Source: Nanoarchaeales archaeon (GTDB taxonomy: Archaea; Nanobdellota; Nanobdellia; Woesearchaeales; UBA583). From it: a stretch of DNA of 11,523 nucleotides. The stretch spans positions 1-11,523 of the forward strand of contig JABSQY010000052.1 of NCBI GenBank assembly GCA_013215525.1, written 5' to 3'. A program made the position numbers and the translations under genes. Positions within the stretch are counted from its first letter, which is position 1. Each line of letters begins with the position of its first letter. Below, piece by piece: positions 1 to 6,216 of the stretch. The notes beneath the pieces were generated by a model. That model had not been told where the DNA came from. It ran no database searches and saw only the letters and a list, made by a program, of their open reading frames with translations.

Positions 1-2
1 TG

Positions 3-71
3 ATGAGTCCAGATCTATTACAGATGTCTGAACTTATGGAACTTGAGCTATTTTTGAAAACACTTGATTAA
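3..71 (+). CDS. 3' end of an unidentified protein (truncated by window edge)
   Basis: An open frame enters from the left edge and ends at a TAA at 69-71, giving a visible C-terminus of about 22 residues that ends in ELFLKTLD. Leucine, glutamate and methionine dominate, so the tail is probably helical. Position upstream of scpB makes ScpA a natural guess, but the tail does not show the usual ScpA ending and another gene lies between, so I do not assign it. The downstream promoter at 88-102 belongs to the next gene, so the two are probably separate transcripts. Confidence 0.45.
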   Translation: MSPDLLQMSELMELELFLKTLD

Positions 72-87
72 TTTATTATTTATTTCT

Positions 88-102
88 ACAAAGTTTTATA
101 TA
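88..102 (+). promoter_or_regulatory. BRE/TATA promoter of the membrane-protein gene
   Basis: ACAAAG (BRE-like, 88-93) is followed by TTTATATA at 95-102, centred 25.5 bases before the ATG at 124. That spacing predicts transcription starting at or next to the ATG, a leaderless mRNA. The same ACAAAGTTTTATA string lies at the same distance in front of the SPFH gene. Confidence 0.6.
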
Positions 103-123
103 TTGTATATATGTATTATATTT

Positions 124-1200
124 ATGAAAACACATAAACCGTTTATATCTTTAGGATTATCTATAACATCTTTATTTTTATTTCTTATACATTTTTTTCT
201 AACTTCAATAATTCAAATATTTGAAATGTATTTATTTGTGTTGGGAATATTTTTCGCATTAATGGGTGTTGTATTTGTGAAAGTTAATATTAAAACTAAT
301 AATAAAAATAAAATTTTATTTGTATCTAAAATTATTGGGTGGACAGTAATTAGTTTATATTTAATAATGACTTTGATTTCTTCATATTTATTATTTCAAC
401 TTTCAGATACTCCGACACGTACTGGATTAGATATAGGCCGAGCTATGGATTATCCTACTGATGTAAATTTTAAAATCTTAGATTTTTATGTTAGTGATGT
501 TAGTGACGGAGTACTAACTGCTGAAAAAGATTATTTTTTAATTACTTTTGAAACTTTAGAAAAAAATAAAAATATAAACTTTGATGATTTACTGATACGA
601 TTAACTACTCAAGAAATTTATGTCGGTATTGATGGTGATGGATATTTCCATTCTCCAAAAAGTAGGTTTTATGATTATTCTTCTAGTTCTAATAAAGAGA
701 AATATAGTTTTTTTATTGGATATTTAGGTGATATCTCTATGTGGGACTTTTTAACTAGATTTAATGAGGAGATTAGGGGTGGTGATTTATTTAAAATTAA
801 ATTATTGGCTATGAAGAATATTACTCTTGATGAAATAAATACGTTACAATTAGAGATTGGAAGACGAGGACATACTTCAAATATGTTCAAATATAATATT
901 CTTAATTCAATAAATGATACTAAATCTTATCTAATGCCTAGTGATCAAAAAATTTTTGTAGATAGAATTGAAAATGGCTTAATCTATATTGAAAATAAAG
1001 GAAATCTTAATGTACTTATAAACTATTTAAATGTTGAATCTGATTCAGGGTATAGTTGTACTTCGAAAGCCTTTGTTATTAAACCTAATTTGAATAATTA
1101 TACTTGTATATCTAGTGGAACTTATATATTTGGTGAAGATGTCACGGTATTTATGAAGGAACGATATAATTTACTTAGTTTTAAAACTATATCTCAATAA
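124..1200 (+). CDS. Membrane protein, three N-terminal helices plus external domain
   Basis: A 358-residue protein not recognised as a known family. I chose the ATG at 124 over an in-frame TTG at 64 because a TATA box sits 25.5 bases before 124, and the 20 extra residues would be encoded across that promoter. Residues about 8-31, 34-54 and 66-92 are hydrophobic helices, followed by about 265 mostly polar, beta-rich residues expected outside the membrane. Two cysteines near the end (C312 and C328) could form a disulfide. The segment reading ILDFYVSDVSDGVL and the later stretch with DDLLIRLTTQ faintly resemble the beta-sandwich of archaellins and type IV pilins, which is inference only. A surface or envelope role is plausible. 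No partner gene is visible, and the next gene, scpB, has its own upstream region. Confidence 0.8.
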   Translation: MKTHKPFISLGLSITSLFLFLIHFFLTSIIQIFEMYLFVLGIFFALMGVVFVKVNIKTNNKNKILFVSKIIGWTVISLYLIMTLISSYLLFQLSDTPTRTGLDIGRAMDYPTDVNFKILDFYVSDVSDGVLTAEKDYFLITFETLEKNKNINFDDLLIRLTTQEIYVGIDGDGYFHSPKSRFYDYSSSSNKEKYSFFIGYLGDISMWDFLTRFNEEIRGGDLFKIKLLAMKNITLDEINTLQLEIGRRGHTSNMFKYNILNSINDTKSYLMPSDQKIFVDRIENGLIYIENKGNLNVLINYLNVESDSGYSCTSKAFVIKPNLNNYTCISSGTYIFGEDVTVFMKERYNLLSFKTISQ

Positions 1201-1342
1201 TTAGTAATTATCAATTATTATATTACCTACATTTAAGCATATTATATGCTCAGTTACAAAACAAATTTATAAACTATATTTGTGATTTTATAGTATGATA
1301 GAACTTTGTATTACAAAGTTTACAATATTAATATAATTAAAA
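1201..1342 (+). promoter_or_regulatory. scpB upstream region with three dyad elements
   Basis: This non-coding stretch holds a 15-base perfect palindrome at 1236-1250 (AGCATAT T ATATGCT), a hairpin pairing ACAAAT at 1261-1266 with ATTTGT at 1278-1283, and a 19-base perfect palindrome at 1302-1320 (AACTTTGTA T TACAAAGTT). TATA-like strings occur at 1266-1273 (TTTATAAA) and about 1287-1294 (TTTTATAG). Both would give a leader of roughly 25-50 bases, unlike the leaderless promoters nearby. The 19-base palindrome would then lie at the transcription start or in the leader, where a repressor site or RNA hairpin could act. The first dyad may instead belong to the end of the upstream transcript. Confidence 0.45.
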
Positions 1343-2083
1343 ATGGCAGATTTAAATTTTGAGGAAGTTAAAAATAGAATTGAAGCAATCTTATTTTCTT
1401 ATGGGGATTGGATTAGTGTGTCTGAACTTATGGATAGTTTAGAGATTGATTCTGAAATTTTAGTTAGAAATGCGATGGAGGAATTAGTTCCTAAATTTAA
1501 AACTGGATATTCTTTTTTAATTGAGTCTGATAATGGAAAATATCGTATGACTCTACATTCACAATACGACCAAGTTGTAACATCACTTATTTCTGGAACT
1601 GAAATTCCTCGTAACGTGCTTAAAGTACTTTCTGTAATTGCATACGAACAACCAATTACTAAAACTCGTTTATCTGAGATTTTAGGAAAATATGTAAAGA
1701 ATGAAGTTGATTATTTGTTTAAGGCAAAGTTTACATCTTATGAAAAAAAAGGAATTGGTAAATATTACAAAGTAACTAAAAAGTTTTATGATTACTTTAA
1801 GATGGAAGAAGATGAATTTCGTGCAGCTGCTAATAAAAATATTAATACGCATTTAGAGGAACCTGCTCCAATGAAAAACCCAGTAATTGAAGATATTAGT
1901 GATATTAGTAATGTTGATGATATTGAAAATATTACTGATGATAATGAGAGCGTTGATGTTGAAATTGAAGTAAATAGAGAATCAAATTCTGAATCAGATG
2001 AAATTTTAGATAAATCAATTGATGAAATTTCAACTCAAGAAGAGAATTTAGTTGAAAATACTGATAATTCATTAGATAAATAG
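1343..2083 (+). CDS. scpB: Segregation and condensation protein B (ScpB)
   Basis: A 246-residue protein. ScpB is a kite-type partner of SMC and ScpA in the condensin that compacts and segregates chromosomes. Two winged-helix regions are visible, roughly residues 5-75 and 85-155. The second carries the family hallmark VIAYEQPITKTRL at 98-110. Residues from about 165 to the end form a long acidic, low-complexity tail rich in Asp, Glu, Asn and Ser, probably disordered; acidic tails are seen in many ScpB proteins. ScpA and SMC are not identifiable in the window. The ATG at 1343 is the first sensible start and lacks a Shine-Dalgarno sequence. The gene ends in TAG with an in-frame TAA two codons later, the only TAG stop in the window. 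The family call is firm. Confidence 0.93.
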   Translation: MADLNFEEVKNRIEAILFSYGDWISVSELMDSLEIDSEILVRNAMEELVPKFKTGYSFLIESDNGKYRMTLHSQYDQVVTSLISGTEIPRNVLKVLSVIAYEQPITKTRLSEILGKYVKNEVDYLFKAKFTSYEKKGIGKYYKVTKKFYDYFKMEEDEFRAAANKNINTHLEEPAPMKNPVIEDISDISNVDDIENITDDNESVDVEIEVNRESNSESDEILDKSIDEISTQEENLVENTDNSLDK

Positions 2084-2109
2084 TTTTAATTTACAAGGAA
2101 ACTATTTAC

Positions 2110-2126
2110 CACTCTTTTTTTGAGTG
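2110..2126 (+). terminator. Small hairpin with T-rich loop after scpB
   Basis: CACTC (2110-2114) pairs with GAGTG (2122-2126) across a loop of seven T residues, 27 bases after the scpB stop. Further T-runs follow at about 2130-2145. Archaeal termination depends mainly on U-tracts, so this is a plausible end for the scpB transcript, but the stem is only 5 base pairs. Confidence 0.35.
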
Positions 2127-2215
2127 TAACTTTTTCACAACTTTTTAGTAAGTATTTACTGGTAAGGGAATACGATGTTTTTAATAGTATTAATCTGAAT
2201 TTTTATCATAAGACT

Positions 2216-2231
2216 TAAAACTTAAGTTTTA
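2216..2231. promoter_or_regulatory. 16-base perfect palindrome in the ftsZ upstream region
   Basis: TAAAACTTAAGTTTTA is a perfect palindrome about 62 bases before the ftsZ ATG. A TATA-like TTTTTATCA lies just upstream at about 2200-2208, so the palindrome would fall near the predicted transcription start, where an operator would sit. No standard TATA box lies at the leaderless distance from the ftsZ ATG, suggesting a longer leader. In such AT-rich DNA some palindromes arise by chance. Confidence 0.35.
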
Positions 2232-2292
2232 GCTCTAATTTCAATTTATTGATTTTCAATAAAATTTGGGATTAACTTATGGAACAAACAAA

Positions 2293-3366
2293 ATGGATTT
2301 TTTAGTAAAAGACGCATTACAAAATATGACTGAGGAGAACTTAGATCAATTCGAAGTAGGACAGGCAAGAATGACTGTTATCGGTATTGGTGGTTCAGGT
2401 CAGAATATGGTTGATTGGCTATATTCAAAAGGAATTAGTGGAGCGGAAATTATCGCCATTAATACAGATTTACAAGATTTAAAGTTAAAGAATGCAGATA
2501 AGAAAATTCTTATTGGTAAAGAAGTAACTAGAGGTCTTGGAGCTGGTGGAAGACCTGAGAAAGGTGCAGAAGCTGTTAAGGAATCAATTTCCGAAGTGAA
2601 AGATGCAATTAAAGGATCAGATATGGTTTTTGTTTGCGCAGGAATGGGTGGAGGTACTGGAACTGGTGCTGCTGCTATGGTTGCAAAGATTGCAAGAGAT
2701 ATGGGAGCTATTGTTATTGGAGTAGTTACTATGCCTTTTTCTATTGAGAGAGCAAGAATTGATAAAGCTGAATATGGTTTACAACAATTAAGAGCATCTG
2801 CTGATACTGTGGTTGTTATTGATAATAATAGACTAGTTAAGATTGCTGGGAATTTACCTGTTAAGCAAGCTTTTGCTGTTGCTAATGAATTAGTTTCTGT
2901 AATGATTAAAGGTATTGTTGAGATTATTTCAACTCCATCATTAGTTAACTTAGATTTTGCTGATGTAAAGGCAATTATGACATCTGGTGGTGTTGCAACT
3001 GTTGGTATGGGAACTTCCGATACTGCAAGACGTGTTGATGAAGCTGTTGAAGAAGCTTTAGGAAATCCATTATTAGATATTGACTACGCTGGTGCTACTG
3101 GAGCTTTAATCCACATTACTGGTGGAGAAGATATGACTTTAGAAGAAATTGATAGAGCTGGTCAATTAATTACTCAATCCTTACATGCTGATGCGAATGT
3201 AATTTGGGGAGCTAGAGTAGATCCTTCACATAACAAAAGAGTTACAATTATGAGTATTATGACAGGGGTTCAATCACCTCACATTTTAGGAAATGAAACA
3301 AAGGTTGAAAAGATGGAATCAGGTAACAAGTTATCTGATGATTTAGGAATTAGTAGTGTTTACTAA
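2293..3366 (+). CDS. ftsZ2: Cell division tubulin FtsZ, FtsZ2 type
   Basis: A 357-residue tubulin-family GTPase that polymerises at midcell. The GTP-binding loop reads GIGGSGQN (residues 31-38) where the family usually has GCGGAGNN. The tubulin signature GGGTGTG is at 119-125 and the T7 loop, needed for GTP hydrolysis across subunits, is NLDFADV at 219-225. The N-terminus MDFLVKDALQ and segments such as ERARIDKAEYGL, VIWGARVD and MTGVQSPHILG resemble archaeal FtsZ2 more than FtsZ1 (comparison from memory). The C-terminal peptide ends DLGISSVY, fitting the short partner-binding tail. I chose the ATG at 2293 over a TTG at 2266 because the FtsZ2 N-terminus aligns from that Met. It is followed after 26 bases by the first copy of the hairpin repeat. 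No FtsZ1 or SepF is in view. Confidence 0.95.
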   Translation: MDFLVKDALQNMTEENLDQFEVGQARMTVIGIGGSGQNMVDWLYSKGISGAEIIAINTDLQDLKLKNADKKILIGKEVTRGLGAGGRPEKGAEAVKESISEVKDAIKGSDMVFVCAGMGGGTGTGAAAMVAKIARDMGAIVIGVVTMPFSIERARIDKAEYGLQQLRASADTVVVIDNNRLVKIAGNLPVKQAFAVANELVSVMIKGIVEIISTPSLVNLDFADVKAIMTSGGVATVGMGTSDTARRVDEAVEEALGNPLLDIDYAGATGALIHITGGEDMTLEEIDRAGQLITQSLHADANVIWGARVDPSHNKRVTIMSIMTGVQSPHILGNETKVEKMESGNKLSDDLGISSVY

Positions 3367-3376
3367 TTAAACTAAC

Positions 3377-3479
3377 TTGGTCTATTTCATCTGGACAAAA
3401 TATTTTGGAACCTCGTATAGTTCACTATTACGAGAACCACAAAATATATTGACCAAATAAAAAATACCTTCGTTATTTT
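3377..3479 (+). repeat. Structured non-coding repeat, copy 1 (downstream of ftsZ2)
   Basis: Bases 3385-3465 match 4995-5075 over 81 bases with one difference (C at 3396, T at 5006), and weaker similarity with small gaps continues about 12 bases further. The core folds as one long imperfect hairpin from 3392 to 3455. Outer TGG/CCA (3392-3394 with 3453-3455); a C-G pair at 3396/3451; an A/T stem (3397-3406 with 3441-3450, one mismatch) capped by GG/CC (3407-3408 with 3437-3438) beyond a two-base AC bulge; and an inner stem CTCGTA/TACGAG (3412-3417 with 3429-3434) extended by TAG/CTA to a TTCA loop. In this copy TTGGTC at 3377-3382 could also pair with GACCAA at 3451-3456. It could be a 3'UTR element, a small RNA or a MITE-like insertion. 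Confidence 0.85.
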
Positions 3480-3603
3480 AATTAATAAATTTTAATTTTT
3501 TATATAATTCTAATTTAATATTTATTTTGTTGTAATCTCACTATCTTTGTCTATTGTAACTATGAGTAACTATATAAAGTATATTTTATTTTATTTTATT
3601 ATA
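3461..3603 (+). promoter_or_regulatory. Promoter region of the GNAT gene
   Basis: A TATA box (TATATAAA, 3571-3578) lies 29.5 bases before the ATG at 3604. Immediately upstream GTAACTAT occurs twice, at 3556-3563 and 3566-3573, ten bases apart (one helical turn), with the second copy running into the TATA box; this is a reasonable activator or repressor site. The bases between TATA and ATG are a short ATTTT tandem run. A weak dyad, AAAATA at 3461-3466 with TATTTT at 3474-3479, closes the preceding repeat. Confidence 0.45.
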
Positions 3604-4059
3604 ATGGTACATTTTGAATAGTTTAAACCTGAATTATTGGAAGATTTAATCAAGTTTTATGAAGTTTTATCTGATGAAAGTCTTTATTCAAGATTCCATA
3701 CGTTTGGAGCTCGCAATAGTATCTCTAGATTTTTAAATCATATGGGCGATAATACTAATGGTAGAACTTGGTTAGTTATGTATGATGATCAAAATATTGT
3801 TGGAGATTCATCTTATTTTATAGAGAGGGATTCTGCTAATGTTGCTATAACTATTGGTGATAATTATTCTGGTCGTGGTTTTGGAAAACAATTATTTTCA
3901 GAATTAATCTTGACAGCAAAAAAGGAAAATATTAAATTATTTAATTTAGAAATTTTATCTTCTAATCAACGTATGTTAAATTTACTTAATCATTTTGGAA
4001 ATCCTGTATTAACATCAGAGTCGAATCAAATTAAATATTTAGATTTAGATTTAAACTAA
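3604..4059 (+). pseudogene. GNAT acetyltransferase with in-frame TAG at codon 6
   Basis: GNAT enzymes move an acetyl group from acetyl-CoA to an amine. The intact frame from a TTG at 3637 gives 140 residues. It holds the acetyl-CoA-binding motif YSGRGFGKQL and a start-of-domain segment, KFYEVLSDESLYSRF, typical of GNAT proteins related to those fused to CoA-binding acyl-CoA synthetases. The only ATG correctly placed after the TATA box is at 3604, in the same frame, and reads MVHFE-stop-FKPELLED before joining the intact frame. The TAG is at 3619-3621. Residues on both sides of the stop look like continuous coding sequence. Possible readings are a recent nonsense mutation, an assembly error, reinitiation at the TTG, or readthrough. 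I mark it as disrupted, but if TTG is the start the gene works as 3637-4059. Confidence 0.6.
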
Positions 4060-4153
4060 TTTATATTCATATTTTTAACTTTTACAAATTAATAAATATA
4101 AATTTATAATACTTTGTAGGATAAAAGTTTAAAAATTCAAAATTCTTAATTTT

Positions 4154-4225
4154 TGACAAAGTAAAATATTTATGTTATAATTTTTAATCCGTTGTCAAAA
4201 CAAAGATATGACAAAGTTTTATAAT
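4154..4225 (+). promoter_or_regulatory. SPFH gene promoter with repeated TGACAAAGT sites
   Basis: TTTATAAT (4218-4225) is centred 25.5 bases before the ATG at 4247, predicting a leaderless mRNA. TGACAAAGT occurs at 4154-4162 and again at 4209-4217, where it abuts the TATA box, and TTGTCA at 4192-4197 forms an inverted repeat with TGACAA at 4209-4214 (11-base spacer). This arrangement suggests a dimeric regulator binding next to the BRE. The rest of 4060-4246 is AT-rich and shows no gene. Confidence 0.5.
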
Positions 4226-4246
4226 AAATAAAATTCATGATATGTT

Positions 4247-4981
4247 ATGGCTGAATTTTTAATTATAATCGGTATTTTAGTTCTAGTGTTTATTTTATCT
4301 GGAATTAAAGTTATTTATGAGTATGAGCAAGGGCTAAGGTTTACCTTAGGAAAATATACAGGAATTATGAGTCCTGGGTTAAATATTGTTATTCCAATTT
4401 TTCAAACTTATCAAAAGGTTGATGTGCGTGTTAAAACAATTGATGTACCAAAACAAGATTGTATTACAAGAGATAATGTGTCAGTGAATGTTGATGCTGT
4501 GACGTACTATTTTGTAGAAAGTGTTGAGAAATCAATTTTAAATGTTGAAGATTTTTATTATGCGATGAGTCAATTGTCACAAACTACAATGCGTGATGTT
4601 GTTGGTGAAGTTACTTTAGATGAATTACTTGCAAAAAGAGATCAAATTTCAGATAAAATTAAATTAATTATTGATAAGGCTTCTGATGCTTGGGGTTTAA
4701 GGGTTGAGAGAGTAGAGTTAAAACATGTTGAACTACCTTCTGATATGAAGAGAATTATGGCAAGAGAAGCTGAGGCTGAGAGAGAAAAGAGAGGAGTTAT
4801 TATTAAATCTGCAGGAGAAGTTATTGCTGCTAAAAACCTTGCTGCTGCTGCTGCTTTGATGGCGAAAACGCCTGGTGCTATGCAGCTACGTACATTACAA
4901 ACAATTAATGATATTTCAGCAGACCCATCACAAAAGTTTATTTTCTTTCCAACTGAGTTTATGAGTATGATGAAAAAGTAA
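4247..4981 (+). CDS. SPFH/band 7 (stomatin-like, slipin) membrane protein
   Basis: A 244-residue protein. SPFH proteins form large membrane-bound ring or cage oligomers that organise membrane domains and often control membrane proteases. Residues about 4-21 are a single hydrophobic anchor, followed at once by the SPFH fold (roughly 22-170) with typical segments YEQGLRFTLGKY, GLNIVIPIF, VKTIDVP and TRDNVSVNVDAV. The conserved helix MAREAEAEREKRG is at 171-183, then an alanine-rich coiled coil (about 185-207) and a C-terminal FIFFPTEF. Length matches prokaryotic stomatins. The usual neighbour, an NfeD-type protease partner, is not next to it here. It is a single-gene unit with its own promoter and is followed 21 bases after its stop by copy 2 of the hairpin repeat. 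Confidence 0.93.
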   Translation: MAEFLIIIGILVLVFILSGIKVIYEYEQGLRFTLGKYTGIMSPGLNIVIPIFQTYQKVDVRVKTIDVPKQDCITRDNVSVNVDAVTYYFVESVEKSILNVEDFYYAMSQLSQTTMRDVVGEVTLDELLAKRDQISDKIKLIIDKASDAWGLRVERVELKHVELPSDMKRIMAREAEAEREKRGVIIKSAGEVIAAKNLAAAAALMAKTPGAMQLRTLQTINDISADPSQKFIFFPTEFMSMMKK

Positions 4982-4986
4982 TAAAC

Positions 4987-5090
4987 TTGTACTTTTTCAT
5001 CTGGATAAAATATTTTGGAACCTCGTATAGTTCACTATTACGAGAACCACAAAATATATTGACCAAATAAAAAATTACTTCGCTTATTAC
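4987..5090 (+). repeat. Structured non-coding repeat, copy 2 (downstream of SPFH gene)
   Basis: Second copy of the element after ftsZ2, in the same orientation and at a similar distance from the preceding stop codon. The core 4995-5075 differs from copy 1 at one base: T at 5006 replaces C, turning a C-G pair into U-G and leaving the hairpin (5002-5065) intact. The optional closing stem TTGGTC/GACCAA of copy 1 is not kept (TTGTAC here), so the core hairpin is the conserved part. This copy lies between two convergent genes, the SPFH gene and the minus-strand gene ending at 5102. Confidence 0.85.
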
Positions 5091-5101
5091 CTTTTGAACT
5101 T

Positions 5102-5389
5102 TTATTTTTTATAAGGTGTATCAAAATCTTTTATTTCTACACATGTAGTATTATATCTGCTATTTATTTTATAAGGTATCATTTGTGTATGTCCAAGATA
5201 ACTTAATTCATCTGCTTTAAATATATTAGATTCAGTTTTTGATATTTTATCACATTTATTTTTATCTATTATATTAGTTATGTAGTTTTCTATATTTGGA
5301 TAATATAGATAAATAGATATTATTGAAACTGTCGTTAATAATATTTTTTCTAATGTTGAAATTTTTATACTTTGTGTTGTATTTTTCAT
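5102..5389 (-). CDS. Small single-helix anchored or exported protein, unknown
   Basis: A 95-residue protein of no recognised family. Residues about 12-30 are hydrophobic after a short basic N-terminus (K2, K9, K15), matching a membrane anchor or uncleaved signal. The remaining 65 residues are polar with two cysteines (C46 and C83) that could pair outside the cell. An ATTTATAA box on the minus strand (bases 5415-5422) is centred about 29 bases before the ATG, supporting the start. It is divergent from the TrmB-like regulator with 88 bases between starts, so the regulator may control it. It converges on the SPFH gene with the hairpin repeat between them. Confidence 0.65.
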   Translation of the reverse strand: MKNTTQSIKISTLEKILLTTVSIISIYLYYPNIENYITNIIDKNKCDKISKTESNIFKADELSYLGHTQMIPYKINSRYNTTCVEIKDFDTPYKK

Positions 5390-5410
5390 TGTAATTATAT
5401 TTGTACTTTA

Positions 5411-5457
5411 ACAATTATAAATTAACTCTCTCCCGTTTAGGAGAAAGATATATAAAT
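5411..5457. promoter_or_regulatory. Divergent promoters with a small dyad between
   Basis: TATATAAA at 5449-5456 is centred 25.5 bases before the regulator ATG (5478), and on the minus strand ATTTATAA (5415-5422) serves the small gene. Between them is an imperfect inverted repeat, CTCTCTCC (5425-5432) against GGAGAAAG (5440-5447), one of the few GC-bearing patches nearby. It overlaps the BRE position of the regulator gene, so autoregulation and joint control are plausible. Confidence 0.5.
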
Positions 5458-5477
5458 TAGTTATTAATTATATATTT

Positions 5478-6215
5478 ATGGAAAAACAACTTCAAGATTT
5501 AGGTTTAACTTTAAATGAGTCTAAAGTTTATATTTATTTATTAAAAAAAGGAAAATGTTCAACTGGTCCAATAATTAAAAATGTTGGAATTTCAAATTCA
5601 AGAGTTTATGATTCTTTAAATTCTTTAATTTTAAAAGGTTTAGTTGTATATTCTATTCTTAAATCTGGAAAAGTTTTTGAAGCATCTAATCCAAATAAAT
5701 TTTTAGAAATTGAGGAAGATAGACTTAAAAAAATAGAAAATTTGATTCCAGATTTAAATTTATTAAAACAAACTGATAGTTTTGACACTAATACTGCAAT
5801 TTATGAGGGTTTTGAAGGTTTTAAAACAGCATTTAAAAAGATTATTGATGATTGTCCAGCTAATGAAGAGATATTTATTTTAGGTTTTTCTGAACAATTT
5901 TATTCAAATGATTCTTTAAGATTATTTTTAACTAATATGAATACTAAAAGTAGAGAAAAAAAACATAAATTAAAAATTATTTTAGATTGTTCAATTAGAG
6001 ATACTTTTGGAAAGGATAGGGGACGTGAAGAGTATTCACAAGTAAAGTATATGCCTGAGGGATATATTAGTCCAGCTGCAATTGATGTGTTTGGAGATTA
6101 TGTGTACATTTTCTTATGGGATGAAAAACCTTTTGTATTTATGATAAAAAATAAAATGATTGCTAATAGTTTTAAACATTATTTTTCCTTTATGTGGAAT
6201 TTAGCTAAAAAATAA
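5478..6215 (+). CDS. TrmB-family transcriptional regulator
   Basis: A 245-residue protein. The N-terminal 70 residues form a winged helix of the TrmB type: LGLTLNESKVYIYLLKKG, then a recognition region around GISNSRVYDSLNSLILKGLV. A short linker helix (about 80-97, ending NLLKQ) leads into an effector or dimerisation domain that begins with AIYEGFEGFKTAF and ends with AIDVFGDYVYIFLWDEKP and FKHYFSFMWNLAKK, the closing signature of many archaeal TrmB-like proteins. Classical TrmB senses sugars; this subfamily's ligand is unknown and no sugar transporter is near. The start is set by a TATA box 25.5 bases upstream. It ends one base from the convergent gene at 6217. Confidence 0.85.
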   Translation: MEKQLQDLGLTLNESKVYIYLLKKGKCSTGPIIKNVGISNSRVYDSLNSLILKGLVVYSILKSGKVFEASNPNKFLEIEEDRLKKIENLIPDLNLLKQTDSFDTNTAIYEGFEGFKTAFKKIIDDCPANEEIFILGFSEQFYSNDSLRLFLTNMNTKSREKKHKLKIILDCSIRDTFGKDRGREEYSQVKYMPEGYISPAAIDVFGDYVYIFLWDEKPFVFMIKNKMIANSFKHYFSFMWNLAKK

Positions 6216-6216
6216 T

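Noticed and set aside
64..123. TTG start giving 20 extra residues on the first membrane protein
   Set aside because: The extension would be encoded over the BRE/TATA promoter, and the ATG at 124 has perfect spacing to the TATA box.
675..890. Minus-strand open frames inside the membrane-protein, TrmB-like and YvcK-like genes (for example 675-890, 5606-5788, 7206-7469)
   Set aside because: They are short, opposite strong genes, lack promoters and have the composition of reverse-strand shadows.
3411..3438. tRNA-like look of the inner repeat (CCTCGTATAGTTCA...GAACC)
   Set aside because: The GTTCA falls in the hairpin loop region, there is no acceptor stem, anticodon arm or D-arm of proper size, and the sequence folds as one long hairpin instead.
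3604..4059. Alternative genetic code for the whole genome (TAG recoded)
   Set aside because: scpB ends naturally at a TAG, all other genes use TAA, and no pyrrolysine or suppressor genes are visible; one in-frame TAG is not enough.
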